A stretch of DNA of 64,000 nt from Paenibacillus sp. FSL R5-0623. Its GTDB lineage: Bacteria > Bacillota > Bacilli > Paenibacillales > Paenibacillaceae. Below, piece by piece: positions 1-8,429 of this stretch (position 1 is the first letter of the stretch; every line of letters begins with the position of its first letter). The stretch covers positions 5,766,001 to 5,830,000 of the forward strand of contig NZ_CP150233.1 in the NCBI RefSeq assembly GCF_037974265.1, read 5' to 3'. The translations under genes and the position numbers were made by a program. The notes under the pieces were generated by a model. It saw only the letters and a list, made by a program, of their open reading frames with translations. It was not told the DNA's origin and did no database searches.

Positions 1-1723
1 CACACGTAAGATCACCAAACTCCTCAAAGGCTTCTAAATATCGAATAGCTTCAATCTTACTATTGGTCGCAAGCATTGCTTTGAACTGGCTTCCCTGTGT
101 CTTATAGTTGTCCAAAAAATGCTGATTAATATCAAATGCAATCATACTAATCCGCTGATTAGATGAGGCAATCCGCTCAAACTGACTCCACTTTTTCATG
201 ACCTCATCTTTTTGCTTGTCATTTAAGTTACGAGTGATCATCTCCAAGCGGGTATCAATCGCCTTTTGATTGACTGTTTGATCGATCATTTTCCCCTCGT
301 ATAGAAGTGGGACAATCGCCTTGTCTCTTACACCGTCAGCAATCGTATATGTATGAATTAGTTTACCAAACTTAATCATGGTGCTCTTTTCTTTCTTCAT
401 GAGCGGCGTGCCTGTGAAACCCAAATAACAGGCGTTGGGGAAAACCTTTTTCATCTTAATGTGAAGTTCACCATACTGTGTCCGATGCGATTCATCGACT
501 AAGATGAATATATCTCTGGACTCTATAGGTTTTAGCTGTGTCGAAGCCGTATCGAACTTATGAACCAATGTTGTCACAATATCCGCATTGTTGTCTTTAA
601 TGAGATCGACAAGATGCGACCCTTTAGTCGCCCTGCTTGCTTTTAATCGTGTATGTTTAAACGTCTTATGTATCTGCTTATCCAGTTCCACTCGATCGGT
701 TACGATAACCACTTTTGGATTAAAATCATTCATCTCGGATAGGATATATTTCGCCAGCATCACCATCGTTAAGCTCTTGCCTGAACCTTGGGTATGCCAT
801 ATGACACCAGATTGACGATTCCCATTTTCGTCACGTTCTTGGATGGTCTTGATGATTTCCTTGATCGCAAAATATTGTTGATATCGAGTTACCTTCTTAA
901 CATCTTTATCAAAAAGGGTAAAGAAGTGAGTTAGTTCCAGCAACCGTTCAGGATGAAACAGAGAGATGATATTCTTATCTTGCGTTGTCGGCAAGCGACC
1001 TACGACGGTTTCATCCAATAGTGAATGCAACCATTCTTCTTTCTCTTCCTTCCACACCGACCAGAACTTCTTTGGCGTGTTGCACGTTGCATACTTCGTC
1101 TCATTTTTGTTCGTAGACATGACGATTTGTACATACTTAAAGAGCTGTGGAGCATAGTCCTTCCCCTGGTTGCGAATCATTTGACTAATGCCTTGTTCCA
1201 TCGAGATTGATGCCTTCTTACATTCAATAACAGCAAACGGGATCCCATTCACGAACAACACAACATCGGGACGTATAGTACCACGCCCATCCATACGTTC
1301 TACTGTAAATTCTTCAATCACATGAAAAACATTATTCTCGAAGTTATCCCAATCAATGTAATGAATCGTGAATGACTTCTTTGAGCCGTCGGGTAAGAAC
1401 TCCGTGTAGCTTCGCCCCAACATCAGTGTCTCGAAGATCTTCTCATTCGTTTTCACGAGTCCGTCTGTTAATGGCTCATCAAGATCCCGAATGGCTTGCT
1501 GAATATTGGTCTGGCTGAATTTATAGGTAACTCCCTTGTATTCATACGAGTTAAAATCTTTCAATTTTTCTTCCAATACCGTTTTCAACAAAACGTCATA
1601 GAGACTACCACGTATTGATTCCGCTTGCTCTGGTGTTAGGATTCTATATTGTAATCCCTTTAGAATATCAAGCGCTGGCTGTTGGCTGATATTACGCTCG
1701 TCATTGTTATTTTCTCGTTCCAC
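1..1723 (-). CDS. hsdR: Type I restriction endonuclease subunit R (HsdR), C-terminus outside window
   Basis: Motor and nuclease subunit of a type I restriction complex, which translocates DNA and cuts unmethylated DNA. About 574 N-terminal codons are present; the remainder lies beyond the window edge. Seen: a PD-(D/E)XK nuclease core near residues 150-170 (RPDVV...AVIECKK), Walker A TQGSGKS near residue 310, and a DESH helicase box near 408. The start is GTG at 1723, chosen because GGAGGTG lies a few bases upstream. It is the last gene of an operon behind hsdS, 43 bases away, with a terminator-like hairpin in between that may lower its expression. Family identity is certain; target sequence is unknown. 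Confidence 0.96.
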   Translation of the reverse strand, partial: MERENNNDERNISQQPALDILKGLQYRILTPEQAESIRGSLYDVLLKTVLEEKLKDFNSYEYKGVTYKFSQTNIQQAIRDLDEPLTDGLVKTNEKIFETLMLGRSYTEFLPDGSKKSFTIHYIDWDNFENNVFHVIEEFTVERMDGRGTIRPDVVLFVNGIPFAVIECKKASISMEQGISQMIRNQGKDYAPQLFKYVQIVMSTNKNETKYATCNTPKKFWSVWKEEKEEWLHSLLDETVVGRLPTTQDKNIISLFHPERLLELTHFFTLFDKDVKKVTRYQQYFAIKEIIKTIQERDENGNRQSGVIWHTQGSGKSLTMVMLAKYILSEMNDFNPKVVIVTDRVELDKQIHKTFKHTRLKASRATKGSHLVDLIKDNNADIVTTLVHKFDTASTQLKPIESRDIFILVDESHRTQYGELHIKMKKVFPNACYLGFTGTPLMKKEKSTMIKFGKLIHTYTIADGVRDKAIVPLLYEGKMIDQTVNQKAIDTRLEMITRNLNDKQKDEVMKKWSQFERIASSNQRISMIAFDINQHFLDNYKTQGSQFKAMLATNSKIEAIRYLEAFEEFGDLTC

Positions 1724-1749
1724 TTTTACACCTCCGAAAGTAGGGATTA

Positions 1750-1780
1750 GAAGAAAAGGGCAAAGGTTAGACCTTTACCC
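1750..1780 (-). terminator. Terminator-like hairpin between hsdS and hsdR (possible attenuator)
   Basis: On the minus strand GGGTAAAGGT (1780-1771), loop CTA, ACCTTTGCCC (1767-1758) form a 10-bp stem with one T-G pair, followed by TTTTCTTC. The stem includes the last codons and stop of hsdS. Because hsdR has only a 43-base gap and no obvious promoter of its own, this probably attenuates hsdR rather than ending the operon. That role is inference. Confidence 0.65.
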
Positions 1781-3092
1781 GCACTTTTCCTGTTAGTAAG
1801 AGTTGCATTAATCCTTTTTTCTGTTTTTTCAAAGAATCTACTTCTCTTTCAAGGCATTGTATTTCCTCTACTGCTAACGATAATACCTCGGCGATTTTTC
1901 TTTGCTCATTTTTAGGCGGACAAGCAACTGGGATATCGAAAAAGTCATTAACATCTAAATTTAATAATCCATCGTTTCTAACACCTGTATTTATCACACG
2001 AGTCAAATGTCTATTCAATTTTCCTGATATAAAATAATGTTTATAGAACTCAGTGTCACCCTCAATGATTTGAAAACTATAATAAACATTTGGTATGACA
2101 GCCTCATCATAGTCTTCCAGCCTAAAAATACAACCACATGGATACGTTTTAGAATTGCCTTTGTTATAGGCAAATTCATTTTTCTTAATCAGAATATATT
2201 TTGATAGATTCTCACCCGCAATAACTTTACTAAACCTATCACTTTGATTAAGAAAACCGCTTAATGAAGAAATTGTTAAAACAGGGTACTCCTCTTTCCC
2301 CTCATTTTTCCGTAGCATCCTTTTTGATATCTTCTTTAACTTTGCTACCATCCATTCTTCAGGAAGTATTCCTACCTTTGTATCCTTATAACCTACAGGA
2401 ACCTCTCCTCCCTTAATCATTTCAAGACGTTCTTGTATTTCTCCTTCCGTATACTTTTCCCTGTCATTCCATCTGATTTGCCCCATCAACAATTTCTGCA
2501 TCAACCCCTTTTTCCGCTCTTTTTTCTGCTCGATTAGCTTTTCTTTTAGTTCAATAGCTTTATCCCAGATAGAGAGGATTGAGGCGATCTTTTGTTGTTC
2601 TTCTGGCGGTGGAATTGGAATTTCAAAAGCAAACAGGTCTTCTAAAGTTATGCTTGCTTGGTTCGCATTACCCCTGGCACTGCTTTCTATATGGTAAACG
2701 TACCTTCTTGTAGTTAGGTTGTTATATAAAAATAGTTGATCAACATTTGATTTTGCTCTAAGTCTTACAGCATTTTGATTAAGTAGAGATCCCTCTATAC
2801 TGCGAGGTACTGTTATTACCTTACCAACCATTGAATCGTATAGGGGAGGTCTTGAACCTACTGTTGTAACGATTATATCTCCATCTAACAGTTCATATTC
2901 TTTGTATACATCTTTTGTTTCAGAAGATAGGTAGATCGGATCTTCATCTCTAATTGAGTTGTAGGTTGTATCGGAGACTCGGATTACTCTAATTCCCTCA
3001 CTACGATAATCTATAGACTTAAACGCATATCCTTTTTTATAATCAACTAAATCACCCAGATTCGATAATTCCCAATTCGTGTTCTGCATCAT
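1767..3092 (-). CDS. hsdS: Type I restriction-modification specificity subunit (HsdS)
   Basis: DNA-recognition subunit that pairs with HsdM and HsdR and sets the bipartite target. The 441-aa length is usual. Two target-recognition halves are visible. The first (about 1-215) ends in the conserved region FEIPIPPPEEQQKIASIL and a charged coiled-coil spacer ending KKGLMQKLLMG. The second (about 235-441) ends FDIPVACPPKNEQRKIAEVL, another spacer, and KKGLMQLLLTGKV. The repeated helix endings are the hallmark of HsdS. The start is MM at 3092/3089, with GTAGGTGAG upstream and only 5 bases after hsdM. Confidence 0.95.
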   Translation of the reverse strand: MMQNTNWELSNLGDLVDYKKGYAFKSIDYRSEGIRVIRVSDTTYNSIRDEDPIYLSSETKDVYKEYELLDGDIIVTTVGSRPPLYDSMVGKVITVPRSIEGSLLNQNAVRLRAKSNVDQLFLYNNLTTRRYVYHIESSARGNANQASITLEDLFAFEIPIPPPEEQQKIASILSIWDKAIELKEKLIEQKKERKKGLMQKLLMGQIRWNDREKYTEGEIQERLEMIKGGEVPVGYKDTKVGILPEEWMVAKLKKISKRMLRKNEGKEEYPVLTISSLSGFLNQSDRFSKVIAGENLSKYILIKKNEFAYNKGNSKTYPCGCIFRLEDYDEAVIPNVYYSFQIIEGDTEFYKHYFISGKLNRHLTRVINTGVRNDGLLNLDVNDFFDIPVACPPKNEQRKIAEVLSLAVEEIQCLEREVDSLKKQKKGLMQLLLTGKVRVKV

Positions 3093-3097
3093 CTCAC

Positions 3098-4627
3098 CTA
3101 CAATCCAAGTTCTTTAAGGTATTTGTCCATCTGTGCTTCTGCCTCTTGAATCTCCTGCTTAATACTTGTAATATTCACTTTCACTTGCTCCATATTAACT
3201 TGATCTTCTTCCTCAAACGTATCCACATACCTTGGAATGTTGAGGTTAAAGTCGTTCTCTTTAATCTCATCAACTGTAGCTACATATGAGTATTTATCAA
3301 TGGATTCGTACTTTTCATACGTTTCCATGATTATTTGAAGATCTTCTTCTCTTAACTTGTTTTGATTCTTACCTTTTTCATAGTTACCTTCACTTGATCC
3401 ATCTATGAACAGCACATCTTTACGCTTACGATCTTTCTTGAAAACCATAATACACGCTGGAATATTTGTACCAAAGAATAGTCCTTCTGGAAGTCCTATT
3501 ACAGCATCTAATAGATTCATTTCAATAATCTGTTGACGGATCTTCCCTTCGCTTCCTCCACGGAATAAAGCCCCATGTGGCAGAATCGTTGCCATGCGAC
3601 CGTTCTCAGCTAATGAATACAACATGTGTTGTACGAAGGCATAGTCTCCCTTGGATGTTGGTGGTACGCCCCATTCAAATCTTCTATGTTGATCAAGGCT
3701 CGCTTCCATTTTGAACTTCTCATCAGTATTTCCTTCACCTGCAAACCCCATCGCCCACTTGTCCAAAGAAAAAGGTGGATTAGCAACGATCGCCTGGAAC
3801 CGCATCAACTTTCCATCTTCCAAGTGCAATGGATTCGATAACGTGTCGCCCCATTCAATCTTTGCATCATCAATGCCATGCAAGTACATGTTCATGAGAG
3901 CCAATGAATGTGTTTGCCCATTCCTTTCTTGCCCATAGATAGCAACCTTCTTACTCGGCACTTGATTAGCTACCTTAATCAGCAAGGAGCCTGAGCCACA
4001 TGTTGGGTCATATATACGGTCATTTTCTTTTGGCTTCACCAATCGAGCAAGAAGTTCTGATACCATGGAAGGTGTAAAGAACTCTCCGCCCTTCTTACCA
4101 GCATCTGAGGCAAATCGTTCAATCATAAATTGATATGCATCGCCAATGACATCTTCACTGCCTACAACAGAAGGCTTCAAAGTCAGCTTATTGAAGTCCT
4201 CCAACAATGCACGAAGCATCGCATTTCTTTCCTTCGCTTTACCAAGTGTTGCTTCGCTGTTAAAGTCGATATTACGGAATACACCACGCAGTTTCCCTGT
4301 ATTCTCGTTCTCCAACCGTTCCAAAGCTTTGTTGATGATTTCACCGATCTCCGTATCCGTACGTTTGCTATATAAATAAGCGAAAGTGGAGAGTTCATCT
4401 AAAACGAACCGTTCCCTGGATAATGCACGTTGAATCCGTCGCTCATCCCCATCATAGCGTTTCGTATATTCTTCGACATGCTCTTTATACGCATCACTTA
4501 AATACTTGATAAACAGCATCGTCAGGATGTAATCCTTATATGTACTGGAATCAATTTTTCCTCGAAATGTATCCGCCGCTTGCCATAAAACTGCATTTAT
4601 TTGTTGTGATGTGACTTGCTCAATCAT
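3098..4627 (-). CDS. hsdM: Type I restriction-modification DNA methyltransferase subunit (HsdM)
   Basis: Adenine-N6 DNA methyltransferase of the type I complex, 509 aa. Seen: an N-terminal helical HsdM domain, then the SAM-binding motif DPTCGSG at residues 207-213 and catalytic NPPF at 283-286, both canonical. The phrase GEFFTPSMVSELLARL just before motif I is also typical. The start at 4627 is preceded by GGGGGAAGAAAG. It is probably co-transcribed with the upstream methylase-specificity fusion (111-base gap) and hsdS. Unlike its neighbour at 4739-6715, every catalytic residue is intact, so this is the working methylase. Confidence 0.96.
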   Translation of the reverse strand: MIEQVTSQQINAVLWQAADTFRGKIDSSTYKDYILTMLFIKYLSDAYKEHVEEYTKRYDGDERRIQRALSRERFVLDELSTFAYLYSKRTDTEIGEIINKALERLENENTGKLRGVFRNIDFNSEATLGKAKERNAMLRALLEDFNKLTLKPSVVGSEDVIGDAYQFMIERFASDAGKKGGEFFTPSMVSELLARLVKPKENDRIYDPTCGSGSLLIKVANQVPSKKVAIYGQERNGQTHSLALMNMYLHGIDDAKIEWGDTLSNPLHLEDGKLMRFQAIVANPPFSLDKWAMGFAGEGNTDEKFKMEASLDQHRRFEWGVPPTSKGDYAFVQHMLYSLAENGRMATILPHGALFRGGSEGKIRQQIIEMNLLDAVIGLPEGLFFGTNIPACIMVFKKDRKRKDVLFIDGSSEGNYEKGKNQNKLREEDLQIIMETYEKYESIDKYSYVATVDEIKENDFNLNIPRYVDTFEEEDQVNMEQVKVNITSIKQEIQEAEAQMDKYLKELGL

Positions 4628-4738
4628 CTTTCTTCCCCCTAAATTCTACTTCCCTATTATTGTTCAAGTAGCCTTTATTACAATAATACATGATAGGAAG
4701 GAGAGTGAGTATCTCTCCCTCTTTAACAATTATCGGTA

Positions 4739-6715
4739 TTAATCAATCATCACATAAGAATCAGAGATTCCCATAATATGATAGCTCTCACTATAGTTGT
4801 GCTCCTGCCTCTTTCTCGCTTGCTCCATCACTGCTTGATACTCTTCGTCAGATCCAAGTAACAATTGTGCGATATCACGTTGCTTATCAATCGCAAGCTT
4901 TGGCAACTTAATCGACGCAACATCCTTATGACTCAATACAGTGACGGTTGTTCCACGCTGATAGGCTTGTAGGTAATATTGTCCAATGGGACTCTCCAGA
5001 AACGCCTTAATAAAATTCGGGTCGTATTGCATTGGGTCCAATACACGAATTCGAAGAAAATTCTGAGAAAATACCAACGGCTTCTCTTTGACATCTTCTT
5101 GAGTCACCACAGTCATTTTAAGCGTAGTACCACGACTGGACAGTAATAAGTCACCTGGCTCCAACTCATACTCTCGTGCTCTTTTTGGACTCAATGTAAT
5201 CCCCTTCAGTCCATCTGGTATGATCTTTCCTTCTTGCACATCAACAAGATTCACCAAGTAATGGGTTGGCTCTGCATCATCGGAATCATCCTTTGTAGGA
5301 TTAAGCCCCCTATCGACCTCTGCAATTTCACCCAGTGCTATTTTCGGGAGATCAGACTGCTCATAGTGCTTACGGTTAATGTTTGCTCGCCCGATCTTAG
5401 TGTCTACCTCTGCCTTTTCGAAGTACCTCAAAGGGAGCAGACTCCAATCATTAGATGAGATCTCGCTGACTGGCACGCTTCTGCTGTACCCATCGATTTG
5501 AGAGTAATTACGATATGCCATAACAATGTCTTCAATGTCAGACTCACGCAGTTCATTCTGATTTCGCATCGCCTTCTTGAAGCCATCTTCGGCATTGATG
5601 AACAATATTCGGTCACTCATCGTAGTAGGTTTGTTCTTATTAATAATCAGTACAGCCACAGGTATTCCAGTACCGATGAATAGGTTGGATGGCAAGCCAA
5701 TGACGGCTTCAATCAACCCTTCCTGGATCAAGTTTGCACGAATTTTCGCTTCGGAAGCACCCCTTTGAAGTACACCATGAGGAACCACAATAACCGCCTT
5801 ACCGTCTTTCTTGAGGGAAGCAATACTGTGAAGGACAAAAGCCATATCCCCATAAGCCCGACTCGGAAGACCGTATCTGAAACGTCCGTATACATCTTTC
5901 TCAGCTTCATCATAGCCCCAATTACTCACTGCGAACGGTGGCGAATTAAGGATCCCATCAAACTTCATTAAGTGTCCATCTTCATCCTTCAACTGAGGTG
6001 AGGTGATGGTATTACCCAGCTTAACATCAGTTATTTCGGGATATAACCCATGTATGATTAGATTCATTATCCCTAAAGCACGAGTCTGAGGATTGATCTC
6101 TTGACCAAATAGCTTAACCTCCTCATGGTTCAACTGTGCGTACTTATAAGCCTCGATTAAAAAACCATTTAATCCTGAAGCATGGTCACATATCATTCCA
6201 CTTGTCTTATCGAGAAGGCGTGGAAGAAGTGTGCTAATGCTTTTTGGACTATTTCCCTCCCCGCCCTGAGTACCTTCCCTTGAAATGAAAGCCTCCAGTA
6301 AATTGTCTAAGTATCGTGTAACTGTTCCAGTTAATGGATTTGAATCCTCGTATAAGTCACGATTGTAAGAATGGCGATTTAAAATATTTTCGACAACCTT
6401 ATATAGACTCAGATCATTATGATATCGGCTGTAATCATTTAAAGTAAAGACATCCTTTAAGGAATGATTCAATCTCTCCAGCTCTCGAAAAGCTATGGAT
6501 AGCCTTTTTCCTAAATCTAATCCATTCGATGTAACCACCTCCCAGGACTGGTTATTCGGGATATTGAATCCATGATCGGTGTTTTCACATAAGAGCTTAT
6601 AAGTCAGCATCGGTTGCAAAGTAAGCCTCATCTCGCTGTTTTGCATCTCGCTTCTCCAATTATCCCCAATAACCCATGCATCTTTCTCAGCCTCATTAAG
6701 AACTGCGTTTCTCAT
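4739..6715 (-). CDS. HsdM-like methylase fused to a half-HsdS domain, altered catalytic motifs
   Basis: First gene of the restriction operon, 658 aa. Residues about 1-440 follow the HsdM fold, but motif I reads DHASGLNGFL (about 177-186) instead of DPxCGxGxxL, the preceding FTP is NSP, and motif IV reads NSPPF (257-261) instead of NPPF. Residues about 460-640 look like one HsdS target-recognition half, ending VLSHKDVASIKLPKLAIDKQ. SPPF is the motif IV form known from cytosine-N4 methylases, so either altered chemistry or an inactive regulatory or decoy subunit is possible. The start ATG at 6715 is chosen over an upstream in-frame Met (6769) because GAGGAGG precedes it. The family is clear, the function is not. 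Confidence 0.85.
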   Translation of the reverse strand: MRNAVLNEAEKDAWVIGDNWRSEMQNSEMRLTLQPMLTYKLLCENTDHGFNIPNNQSWEVVTSNGLDLGKRLSIAFRELERLNHSLKDVFTLNDYSRYHNDLSLYKVVENILNRHSYNRDLYEDSNPLTGTVTRYLDNLLEAFISREGTQGGEGNSPKSISTLLPRLLDKTSGMICDHASGLNGFLIEAYKYAQLNHEEVKLFGQEINPQTRALGIMNLIIHGLYPEITDVKLGNTITSPQLKDEDGHLMKFDGILNSPPFAVSNWGYDEAEKDVYGRFRYGLPSRAYGDMAFVLHSIASLKKDGKAVIVVPHGVLQRGASEAKIRANLIQEGLIEAVIGLPSNLFIGTGIPVAVLIINKNKPTTMSDRILFINAEDGFKKAMRNQNELRESDIEDIVMAYRNYSQIDGYSRSVPVSEISSNDWSLLPLRYFEKAEVDTKIGRANINRKHYEQSDLPKIALGEIAEVDRGLNPTKDDSDDAEPTHYLVNLVDVQEGKIIPDGLKGITLSPKRAREYELEPGDLLLSSRGTTLKMTVVTQEDVKEKPLVFSQNFLRIRVLDPMQYDPNFIKAFLESPIGQYYLQAYQRGTTVTVLSHKDVASIKLPKLAIDKQRDIAQLLLGSDEEYQAVMEQARKRQEHNYSESYHIMGISDSYVMID

Positions 6716-6753
6716 TCTAAACAACCTCCTCGTTTTTGCGATTACATTAAATA

Positions 6754-6768
6754 TGTATTGACAATACA
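6754..6768. promoter_or_regulatory. 15-bp palindrome in the leader of the restriction operon
   Basis: TGTATTG-A-CAATACA is a perfect 7+1+7 inverted repeat, 39 bases upstream of the ATG at 6715 and downstream of the predicted promoter. It looks like a repressor operator. A similar sequence lies at 6841-6855. Confidence 0.55.
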
Positions 6769-6810
6769 CATTAAAACCAGTTGTGTACGTGCTGTATTTC
6801 CTTGTTTTCT

Positions 6811-6839
6811 ATAATAACTAATCCACGCCATTTTGTAAA
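6811..6839 (-). promoter_or_regulatory. Predicted sigma-A promoter of the restriction operon
   Basis: On the minus strand TTTACA (6839-6834), a 17-base spacer and TATTAT (6816-6811) give a near-consensus vegetative promoter about 95 bases upstream of the methylase-specificity fusion. Confidence 0.6.
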
Positions 6840-6840
6840 G

Positions 6841-6855
6841 AGTATTGTTAATATT
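6841..6855. promoter_or_regulatory. Second operator-like sequence upstream of the restriction promoter
   Basis: AGTATTGTTAATATT resembles the palindrome at 6754-6768 (shared GTATTG and AATA blocks) and lies immediately upstream of the -35 element. The two copies therefore flank the promoter. Confidence 0.4.
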
Positions 6856-6923
6856 CTTTTTTAGTATTAGTCTGTTACTTTTATTGGTTTGACGACACAT
6901 TTAATCTACATGTACTCTCACTA

Positions 6924-6951
6924 TAAAAAAAACGCAAATAAATGCGGTTCA
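6924..6951 (-). terminator. Weak terminator-like hairpin
   Basis: On the minus strand ACCGCA, loop, TGCGT followed by eight Ts. The stem is short with a bulge. It lies just past the end of the decayed gene at 6961-7759 and would separate it from the restriction operon. Confidence 0.4.
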
Positions 6952-6960
6952 TCGACTTGC

Positions 6961-7759
6961 TCAATACAATTTGGGTACCATTGCCACGAGCATCTCATCA
7001 AGAATGTAAGCCAGCTTTCTTATCGTACCGTCCAGGTCATCTTCTGGTTTAAAACTAACTCCTATCTTCCGATTCTTCGCCATAAATGCAGGGTGAACTG
7101 TTCAAAGTTCAGTAACTTTCTCTTGAATCAAGGTGTATAGTATTTCCTGACATGACTCTAAGTGTAGATATATCGAGGCGAGTCAATATTTATTTCGAGT
7201 ACTCACTCTAAAGTTAACGCCACTTCGACCTCCGCCAATCGAGATCTGACAATCATAACTGTTATGCTTCTTAGCTTTCTACACATTGGTTAAATAGGGT
7301 ACGTAATCTCTTAGCTTTACAAGTATATATTGCTTAACGTCTTCAACTCGCTCATAATTATAATCTGTGACAGCAATTGCTCGTCCAGTATGAGTTGACG
7401 GAACTTGTAAATAAACGTCAAATAGCTCCAGCGGCGGACACACGGAATCCCCTATTCATTGTAACTGTCCCATACATCAAGCTTGTACAATTATTTAAGC
7501 TCCTCTACCTTAACGACGGCTTCTTCATCTACACTCAAGGCATAAAAATCGATGTACTTATTTTTTGGCTTCTCATGTATGTTTTTAATTGTTCAAGATG
7601 ACCCTCATGGAATCCTGAAACAATCCAAATAATAGTTCCTTTCGATATTGCATTTAATATTTCAAGCACTTTCTCTAAGTAGTGTTTATCAGATTGATTG
7701 ATCTGTGTTTTAACAAAAATTGGTAATCTCCGAGACGAATTAATCGCATACATATCCAC
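6961..7759 (-). pseudogene. Decayed nuclease-like gene (DUF4268-like fragments)
   Basis: Several coding-looking fragments follow one another on the minus strand in different frames. The first, from ATG 7753 (or GTG 7759), reads SSRRLPIFVKTQINQSDKHY... then IWIVSGFHEGHLEQLKTYM. It runs out of frame at a T6 run (7561-7566 on the plus strand); with one more base it would continue NKYIDFYALSVDEEAVVKV. A later piece (7183-7278) reads CQISIGGGRSGVNFRVSTR, and the last piece (ending 6961) reads PEDDLDGTIRKLAYILDEM. From memory, the IWI-HLEQL and ISIG-GRSG pieces recall PD-(D/E)XK-like proteins carrying DUF4268. The N-terminus also appears to be missing. The gene is not functional as read; family assignment is tentative. 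Confidence 0.55.
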
Positions 7760-7770
7760 TTTCCTAAATG

Positions 7771-7815
7771 AAAAAAGCCGAGGTAAACCAGATAAATGCC
7801 TGATTTCTTGGCTTC
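7771..7815 (-). terminator. Probable terminator downstream of the Xre-like gene
   Basis: On the minus strand AAGCC...GGCTT enclose an imperfect 35-base hairpin (GAAATCAG pairing with CTGGTTTAC) followed by a T run. It lies about 170 bases after the 7983-8336 gene and just before the decayed gene. Confidence 0.45.
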
Positions 7816-7982
7816 TTGCAACTCAGAATGCTATGGAGTGTTATAGTAAGACTATATTCTTGAATTATAAATGTTAATTACTCATTCCCAAATCAACTGC
7901 CACTTTAATTATTAAACAATTTTATCGTTCTCAAGGTTTATCGCTAAATACGTTCTTCTCAGATATAACTTTCAATCCTTAC

Positions 7983-8336
7983 TCACTTTTTATAATACAT
8001 CGAAAATACATCCAAAATCTGCTCCAGTCCATCCAGCGCCTCTTGAGCCAGCACAGTTCTTTCTGTTTGAGCGGGTGGTGATGGAAACAAATTGGGCTTG
8101 GGTGTTACTTTCAAGAGATCATTCTCCGCGAAATTAAATCTCCGATTGATTTGCAATATATAAGCGTTATATGTCGATGTATCAATATTTCCCCCACCTT
8201 GCAGTAATAATTGATCAATCGACGGTCTGGGTATATTCGTTAATTTTGCAAACGTTGATCTTGAATACCCTTTTTGCCGCATGAATCCAATTATGGACTC
8301 TTTAACGGTTTGCTGATGATTATAATAGTTAACCAT
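7983..8336 (-). CDS. Small Xre-like helix-turn-helix protein, partner of Fic
   Basis: 117 aa. The N-terminal 60 residues look like a helix-turn-helix: GFMRQKGYSRSTFAKLTNIPRPSIDQLL has the QxGxSxxxFAxLxxIPRxxIxxLL pattern of Xre-type regulators. The rest is a proline-containing linker and a short helix. The start at 8336 has GGAGGAGCG upstream. It follows the Fic gene by 93 bases, probably in the same transcript. A role as antitoxin or autoregulator for Fic is inferred from position only; Fic carries its own inhibitory motif, so repression of the pair is more likely than direct neutralisation. Confidence 0.7.
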   Translation of the reverse strand: MVNYYNHQQTVKESIIGFMRQKGYSRSTFAKLTNIPRPSIDQLLLQGGGNIDTSTYNAYILQINRRFNFAENDLLKVTPKPNLFPSPPAQTERTVLAQEALDGLEQILDVFSMYYKK

Positions 8337-8429
8337 AGATTCCGCTCCTCCCCCATTTTCAATGTCCTAATTTGTCCTACCACAATGGCTATAAATTCTT
8401 TACACGCCTGCTCGTGCCATCTCCCTTGA

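Noticed and set aside
588-1210. Plus-strand ORFs near the window start
   Set aside because: Shadows of hsdR, which reads without interruption on the minus strand.
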